Part shown: positions 15,765-27,602 of the stretch, piece after piece
Layout of the letters: every line of letters begins with the position of its first letter
Numbering within the stretch: position 1 is the first letter of the stretch
Assembly (NCBI GenBank): GCA_012329065.1
Contig: JAAXPZ010000078.1
Location: 1-39,377, forward strand
Source: Sulfurovum sp.
GTDB lineage: Bacteria > Campylobacterota > Campylobacteria > Campylobacterales > Sulfurovaceae
DNA length: 39,377 bases
Reading direction: 5' to 3'
Made by a program: the position numbers and the translations under genes
Notes under the pieces: generated by a model
Told to the model about the DNA's origin: nothing
Databases searched by the model: none
Seen by the model: the letters and a program-made list of their open reading frames with translations, nothing else

Positions 15765-16547
15765 TTATAGGTACTTTTTTGCTATCTTAGCACTGCCTGT
15801 GTCTGGATAGCCATCTATAATGGCTTGAAAAAATCTCTTGGATTGAGCCTTGTCTCCAGTTTTTTCAAGTGAGATTCCTGTATGCAAAAGGAGTGTATCC
15901 ATGTAATTTGCATTTTCATTTGCCTCAGCACTAACTTTATAATACCCTATAGCGTCACGGTAGTTTTTAGTTCTATATGCTATCTCACCTAGATAAAAAT
16001 AGGTAGACGCTTTTTTATAATCTCTTTTTTTAAGAATATCAAATCGAAGCTTTGCCATGCTATATTTTTTCTTTTTTACTAGCCTTACACCTCTACTGTA
16101 TAGATCTTTTGATTTTGCCGATTCTAGTTTATTCTCAACCTTTTTATCTCTCTTGGTATCTTTTGTTGAAGGTGGCTTTGTTTTACTAGAGTTTTTTGCA
16201 AGCTTTCCATTTTTTAATACTTTCTGCAATTCTACCCTAGACACATAGTTACTGTTGATTTTATCTATCATGGCACTAAGATCCTGTAGCAGTTTGGCAT
16301 CTCCGCTACTATTGGCTGTGCCAGAACTAGCCTCTTTTTGCTGTATTTGATTAAATGTAAGACTTAAGCCCTCCACGATGGACCTAAGTCCTTCTATCTC
16401 CTGCTTTAGCTGAGAGATCTCTTCCTGAAGAGAGATAATAGAATTACGATTTTTCTTAGCAGAGCCAGAAGAAGAACTTCCATATACTGAAGGCTCTGCC
16501 CACACCATAGTGACAGCTAATAGAGATACAAAGATTAGTTGACGCAT
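15765..16547 (-). CDS. ybgF: Tol-Pal system protein YbgF/CpoB
   Basis: Periplasmic coordinator of outer-membrane constriction and peptidoglycan synthesis in the Tol-Pal system. The 260-residue protein has a signal peptide (cleavage near VWA-EP, residue 17), a coiled-coil/trimerisation stretch (about 38-105), a Lys-rich linker (115-145) and TPR repeats in the C-terminal half ending PDTGSAKIAKKYL, as in CpoB. Follows pal by 11 bases and closes the tolB-pal-ybgF unit. Confidence 0.9.
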   Translation of the reverse strand: MRQLIFVSLLAVTMVWAEPSVYGSSSSGSAKKNRNSIISLQEEISQLKQEIEGLRSIVEGLSLTFNQIQQKEASSGTANSSGDAKLLQDLSAMIDKINSNYVSRVELQKVLKNGKLAKNSSKTKPPSTKDTKRDKKVENKLESAKSKDLYSRGVRLVKKKKYSMAKLRFDILKKRDYKKASTYFYLGEIAYRTKNYRDAIGYYKVSAEANENANYMDTLLLHTGISLEKTGDKAQSKRFFQAIIDGYPDTGSAKIAKKYL

Positions 16548-16558
16548 ATTATTTTCTC

Positions 16559-17056
16559 CTACTTATAGTCAGCACGGCGATTCTGCTGATAGCACTCCTG
16601 TGTTTTATCTGTACATTCAGGATTGCTTTCTCCGTAGCTCACTAACTTTATCTTTTTTGCTGGAACACCTTTTGCAACCATTGTGTCTTTAACTGCCTTC
16701 GCTCTTCTAAGTCCCAGTGCGTAGTTGTACTCATCTGTGCCAAATTCATCACTATTTCCTTCTACCTTGATGACTGATTTAGATTTAAGAGTGCCCGAAT
16801 CTTGGGATATTTTTCTCTTTTCTTTCTGGCTTAACTTGTTGCTGTCATAGGCAAAATGCACACTATTCTTTCCTTTGCCGTAAGCTCCTCCAGAGCTACT
16901 AGCACCTCCGCCTGAACTATCCAAAGTAACTGTATCTGATGCCACCATAGTTGCACCATTAGCATTTTTTGGGTTCGCCGAAGCTACCTGCTGAGTACAT
17001 CCACTAAATATTAATAATCCTGTGATAGATGAGATGATTATAAAACTTTTTTTCAT
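16559..17056 (-). CDS. pal: peptidoglycan-associated lipoprotein Pal
   Basis: Outer-membrane lipoprotein that binds peptidoglycan and TolB. The N-terminus has a lipobox (LLIFSGC, C20), then a short Gly/Ser linker, then an OmpA-like domain with VHFAYDSNKLS, the EGNSDEFGTDEYNYALGLRRA block and the final QNRRADYK. The 165-residue length is normal. Homologue of Campylobacter Omp18. Sits between tolB and ybgF. Confidence 0.95.
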   Translation of the reverse strand: MKKSFIIISSITGLLIFSGCTQQVASANPKNANGATMVASDTVTLDSSGGGASSSGGAYGKGKNSVHFAYDSNKLSQKEKRKISQDSGTLKSKSVIKVEGNSDEFGTDEYNYALGLRRAKAVKDTMVAKGVPAKKIKLVSYGESNPECTDKTQECYQQNRRADYK

Positions 17057-17075
17057 TTTTTTCCTTTGTGTTTAG

Positions 17076-18308
17076 TTACCAATCGATTGATTGTATTTTT
17101 CTACTCCCCAATGGGAATAGCATAGTTTGATTGGTCTTTAGACCAATATACCCGATAGCATTGACACCTTTGTCCCGCTTGATATACAATACGATATCCC
17201 CATTATGCGCAAATCTTGGGAACTGGTTGACTCCAGTACTTGTTAGTGGTCTTACACTACCACCTGCACTATTTGAGAGGTATATATTGAACTTATTGGG
17301 GGCTTCCTTGCTAGAATAAACAACTCTTGAGCCATGAGTATCGCAACTGTTATTTTTATGCCCGTGAAATATAAGCTGAGAAACCGCTGTGCTTCCTATA
17401 TTTTTTTTATAAATATTTGGACGGCCGACACGATCTGAAACAAAAACAATCGAATGCTCGTTGTTACTATACTTACCATTGACATCAATGCCAGAAAAAG
17501 AAGTCAATCTCTTGGCACTTTTATTGGCTATAGAAAACTCATAGATATCAGGTTGAAAATTTGGAGCCATGGTCAAAAGTAGCTTACTCCCATCCTTGCT
17601 AACATCTGAGCAGATCAGCATTCCAGAAGAAGAGACAATATTTTTTCGCTCTCCTGTATAGAGATTTAAGTGAAATATAGTAGGAGTTCCAGTCTCATAA
17701 GATGTATAATAAAATCCTTGTTGTTTAGGATCTCCCCACTGCGGAAAAAGGTTTAGCCCGCCTCGTATCACCGTCTTTGTATAGTTGAAAGTATAATCCG
17801 CCAAGATAATTTCACTTTGTTTTTTACCTGTATATCGAACAAAGACTACATAGCGATTGATCCATTCAATAGAGTTGAACCCTAATATCGCATTAATGTC
17901 TGTCGTTGCCTTGTGCACAATAAATGGATATTTTGCCAGCGAAGGGATAGCATACTTTTTCTCCAGTACTATTTTTCCATTTGAACTCTTGAGAAGCTTG
18001 ACCATCAATACAGCCCCTGCATCACTTTTTCCAAAATCGTATTTCAGTATATACTCTTTGGATTTCAATAATGGGTCAATGTTACTATCATACCGTCCTA
18101 TATGGTACTTTTTATCGGGCACAAAATGACCACTTATCTTAAGGTCAGAGAAAAATATTTTATGTAGTTTTTTAGATATATCTGTAGAGGTGCTACTATC
18201 AACTATAGCTATACTCGCTCTCTGGTCTACATCTTTAGATATTTTAAGTGTTGCATCAGGTGCAGCAAATAAAATAAATGGCAACAATAATGCAAATATA
18301 TATTTCAT
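17076..18308 (-). CDS. tolB: Tol-Pal translocation protein TolB
   Basis: Periplasmic beta-propeller protein linking Pal to TolA. The 410 residues comprise a signal peptide (MKYIFALLLPFILFAAP), an N-terminal alpha/beta domain and WD-like propeller blades with DVSKDGSKLLLTMAPN and RPNIYKKN. The ATG at 18308 follows GGAATA and starts the signal peptide; upstream in-frame codons lack a ribosome-binding site. In the ancestral order it follows tolA directly; here three membrane-protein genes intervene and tolB has its own -10 box. Confidence 0.93.
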   Translation of the reverse strand: MKYIFALLLPFILFAAPDATLKISKDVDQRASIAIVDSSTSTDISKKLHKIFFSDLKISGHFVPDKKYHIGRYDSNIDPLLKSKEYILKYDFGKSDAGAVLMVKLLKSSNGKIVLEKKYAIPSLAKYPFIVHKATTDINAILGFNSIEWINRYVVFVRYTGKKQSEIILADYTFNYTKTVIRGGLNLFPQWGDPKQQGFYYTSYETGTPTIFHLNLYTGERKNIVSSSGMLICSDVSKDGSKLLLTMAPNFQPDIYEFSIANKSAKRLTSFSGIDVNGKYSNNEHSIVFVSDRVGRPNIYKKNIGSTAVSQLIFHGHKNNSCDTHGSRVVYSSKEAPNKFNIYLSNSAGGSVRPLTSTGVNQFPRFAHNGDIVLYIKRDKGVNAIGYIGLKTNQTMLFPLGSRKIQSIDW

Positions 18309-18340
18309 AAATATTCCAATCTTTAGGTTCAGTAGCACTT

Positions 18341-18346
18341 ATTATA
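18341..18346 (-). promoter_or_regulatory. -10 element for tolB-pal-ybgF
   Basis: TATAAT in the minus orientation lies about 33 bases upstream of the tolB ATG, within the 146-base gap following the kefB stop. No convincing -35 is seen at 16-18 bp. It fits tolB-pal-ybgF being an independent transcription unit from tolQRA. Confidence 0.45.
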
Positions 18347-18454
18347 GCAAGCTGTGCTGAAATCAATATTAAATAGTATTAGAAATAGCTAAAAGATCTC
18401 TTTGTGGAATATACACTAATTTTGTTACCTGAAGGTTACTGAGATATGCAATGA

Positions 18455-20056
18455 TTACACTTTTTTGATCTCTTGAAACATTGCCATTGCAGTATTTTGA
18501 GTCTCCACAATCACATGAGTAAGGTTTAGCTCCTCTAGTGCCTCTTTCTCCTCAATCTTACTCACTCTGACTATAGTTTTTGTATTGTGTGTCAAGTCGT
18601 TTACTACTTCACAAATATGCTGCAATTTCTGACTGTTTCCTAGAGATATGATGACTGCTGAAGCATCTCTGATATTGATTGACTCTAAGATATTTGCCTG
18701 TGCAGCATTTCCAAATACTACTGGCAAGCCCTGCTTTTGTGCCTCTTTTATGTTCTTTATATCGTGTTCTATGGCTATAAATTCATATCCCTCTTTTTGT
18801 AGTAGCTTTGCGATATGTCTTCCAAGTCTTCCAAATCCTATAAGTACAACATGATTTGTCATATCTTGGTCATGCTTACTGTGGAAGCAGATGTCCTCAT
18901 CTTGCTCTTTGTATAATAAATCTGCTATTTGGGATATATTTTTCAAAACAAAAGGTGTCATTATCATCGATATAACAACTATGACAATTAATATTTGGGC
19001 AAGCTCTGCATCAAGTATTCCTCTTGCAAACGATAGCTCGAAAATCACCAATGCAAATTCGCCCAGCTGGAAAAGTGCTATGGAGCTCTTGAGAGCAGTT
19101 CTTTTGTCTGTTGCAAATCTCAATATACCAAAGATTATGAGCATTTTGATAACAATTAAGGCAGGAAGCAAAAGCGATATAGTGATAATATTTTCATAAA
19201 TGATGGCAAAATCCAACTGCATACCAACTGTGATAAAAAATATGCCCAACAACAGATCCCTAAAAGGTATCAAATCAGCCTCAACCTGATATTTGTAATG
19301 TGTTTCAGATATCATCATTCCTGCCATGAATGCACCAAGAGAATATGAAAATCCTAACTTATGGGCAATAAACGATGAGCCTATCACTATGAGTAAAATT
19401 GAACTGATAAATATCTCATTTGATTTGGTTTTACTAACTTCATGAAAAAAAGGTTCCAATAGATACTTACCTACCATGAGCAAACCTACTATTAATGCAA
19501 CTGCTTTGAGTGATGTCAAAAGCAATATAGACGAGACAGCTTGGTCTTTTATAGAAAAAAGGGTAATCATAAGTAAAATAGGGATTACTGCAATATCCTG
19601 AAAAAGCAATACTCCTAACACTTTTCTACCATATAGCTTATTTATATCTCTATTTTCATTTAACAACTTCAACACAATTGCAGTTGATGAGAGTGCAAAT
19701 GCCGCTCCTATTATTATAGATGCTTTGATCTCTATATTGAAAATGTAATACGCGATAGAGGTGAAAAATACCGTTGTCAATACAACCTGAAGCCCACCAT
19801 AGATAAATACTTCTTTTTTCATTCTTTGTAAATGTTTTACAGAGAACTCCAAACCTATGGTAAACATCAGAAACACAACACCAAACTCTGCTATCTCTTT
19901 TAATTCCTCATTATGCTTTACATCGTGCAAACCAAAACCATAAGCTATGATGGTTCCAGTGGCGATATAGCCTATAATAGTTGGTATATTGAACTGTCTT
20001 AAAAAGAGGTTCAATATTGTTGATATAAGTATAGTAAAAATAATAATTTCTAACAA
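18455..20056 (-). CDS. KefB/CPA2-type cation:proton antiporter with RCK domain
   Basis: Monovalent cation:proton antiporter of the CPA2 family, 533 residues. About twelve membrane segments fill residues 1-375, with the conserved LFQDIAVIP (Q153-D154) and ALSSTAIVLKLL motifs. A C-terminal NAD-binding TrkA-N/RCK domain starts at NHVVLIGFGRLG (GFGRLG at 407-412). There is no clear TrkA-C domain after it. K+ versus Na+ specificity cannot be told from sequence. First identified member of the three-gene membrane cassette splitting tolA from tolB. Confidence 0.88.
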   Translation of the reverse strand: MLEIIIFTILISTILNLFLRQFNIPTIIGYIATGTIIAYGFGLHDVKHNEELKEIAEFGVVFLMFTIGLEFSVKHLQRMKKEVFIYGGLQVVLTTVFFTSIAYYIFNIEIKASIIIGAAFALSSTAIVLKLLNENRDINKLYGRKVLGVLLFQDIAVIPILLMITLFSIKDQAVSSILLLTSLKAVALIVGLLMVGKYLLEPFFHEVSKTKSNEIFISSILLIVIGSSFIAHKLGFSYSLGAFMAGMMISETHYKYQVEADLIPFRDLLLGIFFITVGMQLDFAIIYENIITISLLLPALIVIKMLIIFGILRFATDKRTALKSSIALFQLGEFALVIFELSFARGILDAELAQILIVIVVISMIMTPFVLKNISQIADLLYKEQDEDICFHSKHDQDMTNHVVLIGFGRLGRHIAKLLQKEGYEFIAIEHDIKNIKEAQKQGLPVVFGNAAQANILESINIRDASAVIISLGNSQKLQHICEVVNDLTHNTKTIVRVSKIEEKEALEELNLTHVIVETQNTAMAMFQEIKKV

Positions 20057-20071
20057 AATACTCCCCCCTTA

Positions 20072-20530
20072 CTATAAAACATCGTCTTTATGATGCAATC
20101 CTACCAAGTAGTATGTAACACCAAGTGCGATAACAACCGCAGCAGTAGCAATTACATATATAGGTGAAATCTCCTTGAAATCCAAAATAATAACTTTTCT
20201 AGATATCGCCATAAGTGCTGTGGCTACAACCAACTTGATGGGGATAACATCTGTTCTCAAATACAAGACAATATTCTGATATATCTCTATAGCTATAAGC
20301 ACTGCCAAAAATGCAGCAAAAGTATGGAGAATATCTGTGATCTCCAGAAGTAAAAATGGTGGAGCCATCAACTTTTGATAAAGTACATAAACAACATCAA
20401 TAACTCCCCAGAATATAACTGCAACCATTAGTATAGCCAAGGCCTTGACAGCAACTTTTATTGCTTTGTTCAAAAATACCATTAACAAATCATCTAAATG
20501 TACTGGTAGCTCATTATGACTTTTTTTCAT
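20072..20530 (-). CDS. PsiE-like membrane protein
   Basis: A 152-residue protein with four hydrophobic segments and the pattern of the phosphate-starvation-inducible PsiE family (LLLEITDILHTFAAFLAVLIAIEIYQNI, then DVIPIKLVVATALMAISRKVIILD). Function unknown even in E. coli. Lies between the AI-2E transporter gene and the antiporter with 12- and 15-base gaps, so co-transcription is likely. Confidence 0.75.
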   Translation of the reverse strand: MKKSHNELPVHLDDLLMVFLNKAIKVAVKALAILMVAVIFWGVIDVVYVLYQKLMAPPFLLLEITDILHTFAAFLAVLIAIEIYQNIVLYLRTDVIPIKLVVATALMAISRKVIILDFKEISPIYVIATAAVVIALGVTYYLVGLHHKDDVL

Positions 20531-20542
20531 GTCTTTTCCTTC

Positions 20543-21574
20543 TTATTTTTTATCAACAGAGCTCAACAGCATAGCAATAGGCCTTGTAGATGGGTGAGTA
20601 TCGAGTGCTATTTTGATAGTCATACTCAAAGGTACAGCCAAAAACATGCCCACTGGCCCTAACACCCAACCCCAAAATATCAAAGAGAAAAACACAACTA
20701 CAACAGATAAGCCCAAGCTTTTGCCCATGAGACGAGGATCGATAATATTTCCCATGACAATATTAACTGCCAAATAAATACTAATCACCCAGAAAACATC
20801 ACCCAGATCATTACCAACAAGAGCTACTAATATTGCTGGTACAGCCGCCAAAATAGAGCCAAAACTTGGAATATAATTCAATAAAAAAGCAATCAATCCA
20901 AGCAAAAATGCAAAGTCTATTCCCAAAAAGAATAATCCCAATGCTATCAACAATCCAGTAATAAAACTTATAATAGTTTTGATCGCAAGATAGTGATTGA
21001 GTTTGTTACTAAAACTATTGAGTAGGCTCTCACCTTTTGTGCTATTTTGACTAAGCAAAGCAACTTTGGTCTGAAAACTAGATATCTCAAAAAGCATAAA
21101 AGTTGCTCCCAAAAAGATAATAAATGATTTGGAAAGTATGGCGGTAAATGATTTAAGGAATAGAGTAGCGAAGCTTAAGATACTTCCAGGATCTAACATG
21201 CTCTTGAGATGTGGCTTGGATATATCTACTCCAGACAAATTGAGGTAATCACTCATGAGATCTATCAGTTCAATAATCTTTGCCTGATATATTGGCATAT
21301 TTGAGAGAAAGCTATCTACAGAACTGGACAGAATATAACCAAAACCAAACAGTACAACTACAACAATACTCAGCACTATCAAGAATGCTATAAATCTAGG
21401 TATCTTTAGTCTCTCAAGCCAAAACAGAGCAGGGGCACTGACAGTAGCTATAAAGACTGAGATAAGAAATAGCACAATAATAGATGATGCCGCTTTCATG
21501 CCCGCAACAATCACCACAAAGGCTGCGAGTCCTATCCATATCTTATATATATCTATACTCTGTTTTTCCAACAT
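20543..21574 (-). CDS. AI-2E (PerM/TqsA) family transporter-like protein
   Basis: A 343-residue protein with about eight membrane segments. Typical family blocks: SVDSFLSNMPIYQAKI in the soluble part, LLIALGLFFLGIDFAFLLGLIAFLLNYIP, and FGSILAAVPAILVAL. Members include the AI-2 exporter TqsA and Na+/H+ antiporters, so substrate is open. First gene of the PerM-PsiE-KefB cassette, starting 84 bases after the tolA stop. Confidence 0.85.
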   Translation of the reverse strand: MLEKQSIDIYKIWIGLAAFVVIVAGMKAASSIIVLFLISVFIATVSAPALFWLERLKIPRFIAFLIVLSIVVVVLFGFGYILSSSVDSFLSNMPIYQAKIIELIDLMSDYLNLSGVDISKPHLKSMLDPGSILSFATLFLKSFTAILSKSFIIFLGATFMLFEISSFQTKVALLSQNSTKGESLLNSFSNKLNHYLAIKTIISFITGLLIALGLFFLGIDFAFLLGLIAFLLNYIPSFGSILAAVPAILVALVGNDLGDVFWVISIYLAVNIVMGNIIDPRLMGKSLGLSVVVVFFSLIFWGWVLGPVGMFLAVPLSMTIKIALDTHPSTRPIAMLLSSVDKK

Positions 21575-21658
21575 TTAGAACCTGCTTATCTTCTCTTTAA
21601 GTTATACTAATATTATCATAATTTTATAAATACCACACCTAACAATAAAGAGCCAAAA

Positions 21659-22375
21659 TCACTCAGTGGCTTCAAACTCTACTAATATTTTGTACGGCTT
21701 TGTGCGCTTATGTTTCCCAAGTCCTATAGATTGGAGTTGCTTGAGGTACGCGATCAGTGCTTCATTAAATTCGCTATTTGCCGAGAGGTGCTTGACCTTA
21801 AAATCAAACCTCCCACTAGGATAGATTGTAAGCAATACTGAGATCTGCTCACCTGCAAAATTTGCTTGCTCTGGCCACCCCTGCAACTTCTCTTCTATAG
21901 ATGCTAAATAGGCATTTTCGACACCTCTATCGTTCTGTGTTGGTTTTTTTATGGAGTCTGGTACTTTTTTAGAAGCAATATTTTGATTGAACTTCGAAGC
22001 TTTTGTCTGAGTTTTCTTCTCTGGTTTACTCTGAGATTTAACAGATGAAAAAAGATCTTTTGTTTGGATTTTCTTAGCGGGTTTTTTACTAGGTTGAACT
22101 TTAGATATTGGTGGTTTTGGAGTAGTTATATTTCTTATTTTTTTAGGTTTTTGCTTAGGTTTTTTGCTGCTATTTTTCTTTTTACCTTCTTTTTTTGGGA
22201 CTTTTTGCTTTGAGCCTGCTAGAGAAACTGTTATGGCTTCTTGAGTATTTTTCTTGACATAGTGAACTGCTCTCTCTTTGTCCTTGCTGTTTGTTATTCC
22301 AAATACTAAAGTTATTAAAACTAAATAAATCGATATGGCGATCAAACCAGATATTATCTTGAAACTATCTCTCAT
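21659..22375 (-). CDS. tolA: TolA/TonB-like energy transducer
   Basis: Inner-membrane-anchored protein coupling TolQ-TolR to TolB/Pal. One N-terminal membrane helix (LIAISIYLVLITLVFGIT), then a very Lys-rich low-complexity periplasmic stretch (about 45-140) and a TonB-like C-terminal domain (about 155-238, with VLLTIYPSGRFDF and YKILVEFEA). The 238-residue length and position after exbD-type and exbB-type genes match the Campylobacter protein encoded before tolB. Its start overlaps the tolR stop in TAATG. Confidence 0.85.
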   Translation of the reverse strand: MRDSFKIISGLIAISIYLVLITLVFGITNSKDKERAVHYVKKNTQEAITVSLAGSKQKVPKKEGKKKNSSKKPKQKPKKIRNITTPKPPISKVQPSKKPAKKIQTKDLFSSVKSQSKPEKKTQTKASKFNQNIASKKVPDSIKKPTQNDRGVENAYLASIEEKLQGWPEQANFAGEQISVLLTIYPSGRFDFKVKHLSANSEFNEALIAYLKQLQSIGLGKHKRTKPYKILVEFEATE

Positions 22376-22761
22376 TATTCTGTTATCAAAGACACCTTGG
22401 AAAAACCAACATCTTTGACACTCTTGAGTAGATACATTACATCCCTATATTTGAGATCCTGATCAGCACGGATGAAAACATCGCTTTTAAAATTATATGA
22501 TTTTGACTTAAGCATAAAATTATCTGCAAAATCTTTTAGCGTATAGACATCTTGATTGAGATATATTCTGCGATCTTTATCTATTCTTATAGTTATTGTA
22601 GGGGTTTTCTCTTTGACTTTAGTTTTTGTGCCTTGAGGTAGTGTAATCTGCTCTTCGTAGTTTACTGCTGGAGCCGCTATCATAAGTATAGCCATAAGTA
22701 CTAGCATGATATCCACTAGCGGAGTAATATTTAGATCTGGATCGTCATCCCAAGTAAACAT
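22375..22761 (-). CDS. tolR: TolR/ExbD-family proton-channel subunit
   Basis: A 128-residue ExbD/TolR protein with one membrane helix near the N-terminus containing the proton-carrying aspartate (DLNITPLVDIMLVLMAILMIAAP, D17) and a periplasmic domain ending SKVSLITE. Starts one base after tolQ. Overlaps tolA by one base. Part of the tolQRA unit directly downstream of atpC. Confidence 0.92.
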   Translation of the reverse strand: MFTWDDDPDLNITPLVDIMLVLMAILMIAAPAVNYEEQITLPQGTKTKVKEKTPTITIRIDKDRRIYLNQDVYTLKDFADNFMLKSKSYNFKSDVFIRADQDLKYRDVMYLLKSVKDVGFSKVSLITE

Positions 22762-22762
22762 G

Positions 22763-23320
22763 CTAACTCTCTTGTGTTCTCTTAGACATAACTACATCTG
22801 CTTGTGATGAAAGTACTGAACTCAATTCGTAGGCTTTTCTCTTGAGTAATAAATGAAAAGAATAAGCAAAGATAGCCACAAATATCCCAACTGCCGTAGC
22901 GACAAGGGCTTGACTGATAGCAGGTGCAATCACTGAAAGTGATGCACTTTTTTGACTAGAAAGGTGACTGAATGTTTCCAATAGTTCTACCACGGTACCA
23001 AACAAACCAATAAAAGGAGAGGTTGACGCAACAATAGATATAAATGTTAAGCCTTTAGTCGAAACCCTCACTGTATCACCTATAGCAGCTTTCAGTATTT
23101 CGCTATTTACATTGCCTACTCTTTTTATATATGACGAGAGTACAGACATTTTGGATACGGAATTAGATTGACCCATATAGAGTCTAGTAAGTGAATCTGA
23201 CTCTAAGTTGAATCGTTGTTGCAAGAGTCTATACCTATATATAAATATCCACATAACTCCAATCAGGTAAACAGAAAGCAATAAAATCACAAATACTGTA
23301 ATCAAATTACTTTTTGCCAA
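22763..23320 (-). CDS. tolQ: TolQ/ExbB-family proton-channel subunit, start uncertain
   Basis: Inner-membrane proton-channel scaffold with three membrane helices: one near the N-terminus and a pair at about 88-115 and 130-155 containing STSPFIGLFGTVVELLETF and APAISQALVATAVGIFVAIFAY, which are typical of TolQ/ExbB. The 185-residue version starts at TTG (23320), which has no ribosome-binding site. The frame continues eight codons upstream (IFSLLFEY) to an ATC at 23342-23344 preceded by AGGAAG inside the atpC 3' end, so a rare ATC start giving 193 residues is a real alternative; no ATG or GTG exists in between. Confidence 0.88.
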   Translation of the reverse strand: MAKSNLITVFVILLLSVYLIGVMWIFIYRYRLLQQRFNLESDSLTRLYMGQSNSVSKMSVLSSYIKRVGNVNSEILKAAIGDTVRVSTKGLTFISIVASTSPFIGLFGTVVELLETFSHLSSQKSASLSVIAPAISQALVATAVGIFVAIFAYSFHLLLKRKAYELSSVLSSQADVVMSKRTQES

Positions 23321-23345
23321 ATATTCAAAAAGGAGAGAAAAGATG

Positions 23346-23726
23346 TTATCTTCCTACTGAATCTAGTTTATTTACTGCTGCAGCCAATGTAGAACTTGAT
23401 ACTTCTGCACTCTTGAGGAGATCTTTGGCCGCTTCTATGTTGCTTGTGATTTCACCCTCTTCATCATTTAGAGCAACTGCACCATCTACTATACATAATG
23501 CCTTATTTTCATCTATCTTCACATAACCACTATTGATGGCAACAAGCACACTTTTACCACCTTGGGTCTCTATATCGATCACGCCTGCATTTAGCAAGGA
23601 GACTAGTGAAGCATGCTCAGGAAGCACACCAAACTCACCTTGTTCGCCAGGTAATGTGACCTGCTTGATATCACCATCATATATGACACCAGCAGGCGTA
23701 ACTATCTCTAGTTTCATAGTTTTCAT
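23346..23726 (-). CDS. atpC: ATP synthase F1 epsilon subunit
   Basis: A 126-residue F1 epsilon subunit, regulatory stalk protein. N-terminal beta-sandwich (MKLEIVTPAGVIYDGDIKQVTLPGEQGEFGVLPEHA) and short C-terminal helical part. The start at 23726 has AAGGA at the right spacing; a second ATG three codons later is possible. Last gene of the atp unit; followed after about 2-25 bases by tolQ, so tolQRA may be co-transcribed. Confidence 0.95.
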   Translation of the reverse strand: MKTMKLEIVTPAGVIYDGDIKQVTLPGEQGEFGVLPEHASLVSLLNAGVIDIETQGGKSVLVAINSGYVKIDENKALCIVDGAVALNDEEGEITSNIEAAKDLLKSAEVSSSTLAAAVNKLDSVGR

Positions 23727-23735
23727 ACGCTTTCC

Positions 23736-26043
<2,308 letters not shown>

Positions 26044-26058
26044 ATTTTAGCCTTTCAC

Positions 26059-27573
26059 TTATGCCGAAAACTGTTTTTTGAAGTCTTCAATTGCATTACG
26101 CAATTCTTCTTCAGTGTTGTCATCGATCTTTTTACTTGACCTAATCGCATCCAATATGCCTGCGTACTTAGTATCTATAAACAGACTCAGCTCTTGCTCA
26201 AATTTACCAACAGACTCTACTGCTATGTCATCAAGATAACCTTTTGTTCCTGCAAAAATAGCAATGACTTGCTTCTCAACTGGAACAGGAGAGTAAGGAG
26301 GCTGCTTGAGTATCTCCACCATTCTCTCACCTCTTTCTAGTTGATGTCGACTATGTTCATCAAGATCTGAAGCAAACTGTGCAAAAGCCTGAAGCTCCCT
26401 ATATGATGCAAGATCCAACCTCAGCGTACCAGCTACTTGCTTGGTTGCTTTGATCTGTGCAGTACCACCAACTCTAGATACAGATAGTCCAACATTAATC
26501 GCTGGTCTTACACCTGAGTTGAAGAGGTCAGTCTCTAGGAAAATTTGACCATCCGTAATAGAGATAACATTAGTAGGGATATAAGCAGAAACATCTCCTG
26601 CCTGAGTCTCGATAATCGGAAATGCGGTTATAGAACCAGCACCTAGCTTATCATTGACCTTTGCAGAACGCTCAAGTAGTCTTGAGTGTAGATAAAATAC
26701 ATCACCAGGATATGCCTCTCGACCTGGAGGTCTTCTGAGAATAAGTGACATCTCTCTATAGGCAACTGCGTGCTTGGAGAGATCATCATAAAATATAACT
26801 GCGTGCCTAGCATTGTCTCTGAAGTACTCAGCCATAGTAACACCAGCATAAGGAGCAAGAAATTGTAAAGCAGAAGCATCAGAGGCACCAGCATTGACAA
26901 CAATTGTATATTCCATAGCTCCATGCTCTTCTAATTTTTTGACAATAGACGCAACTGTAGATTGTTTTTGACCAATAGCGACATAAACACAAGTGACATC
27001 TTGCCCTTTTTGATTGATGATTGTATCAATAGCAAGTGTTGTTTTACCAGTTTGCCTGTCACCAATAATCAACTCTCTCTGTCCCCTACCAACTGGTACA
27101 AGTGCATCTATAGCTTTGATTCCAGTCTGTAGTGGCTCGTGAACGGACTTTCTAGCCATAATACCTGGTGCTTTTTCTTCAACAACTCTTTGTTCAGCTG
27201 CTTCGATTGGACCTTTTCCATCAATAGGCTCACCCAATGGATTTACCACACGACCTACCATTCCATCACCTACTGGTACTTCAAGTAATGCTCCTAATCT
27301 TTTGACGCTCATTCCCTCGCTGATACCATCTGTTGAACCTAGAACAACCACACCTACACTTGCTTCCTCTAAGTTAAGAACCATTCCTCTAATCGCGTTT
27401 TCAAATTCGATCATTTCGCCTGCCATGACATTGTTCAGTCCGTAAACTTTCGCAATGCCATCACCAACGCTAACAACCTTACCTACTTCATTTATATCTA
27501 CATCTATCTCAAAATTTTCAATTCTCTCTTTGATTATTGAACTTATTTCGTCTGCTTGCAATTTTGCTGCCAC
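26059..27573 (-). CDS. atpA: ATP synthase F1 alpha subunit
   Basis: Non-catalytic nucleotide-binding subunit, 504 residues. Walker A GDRQTGKT (171-178), the alpha-specific sequence [15 protein letters not shown], and the signature [14 protein letters not shown] with the arginine finger. Full length with normal termini. Sits 29 bases after atpH. Confidence 0.98.
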   Translation of the reverse strand: MAAKLQADEISSIIKERIENFEIDVDINEVGKVVSVGDGIAKVYGLNNVMAGEMIEFENAIRGMVLNLEEASVGVVVLGSTDGISEGMSVKRLGALLEVPVGDGMVGRVVNPLGEPIDGKGPIEAAEQRVVEEKAPGIMARKSVHEPLQTGIKAIDALVPVGRGQRELIIGDRQTGKTTLAIDTIINQKGQDVTCVYVAIGQKQSTVASIVKKLEEHGAMEYTIVVNAGASDASALQFLAPYAGVTMAEYFRDNARHAVIFYDDLSKHAVAYREMSLILRRPPGREAYPGDVFYLHSRLLERSAKVNDKLGAGSITAFPIIETQAGDVSAYIPTNVISITDGQIFLETDLFNSGVRPAINVGLSVSRVGGTAQIKATKQVAGTLRLDLASYRELQAFAQFASDLDEHSRHQLERGERMVEILKQPPYSPVPVEKQVIAIFAGTKGYLDDIAVESVGKFEQELSLFIDTKYAGILDAIRSSKKIDDNTEEELRNAIEDFKKQFSA

Positions 27574-27602
27574 CTCTTCTCCTTTCTATGATAAATTATA
27601 TT

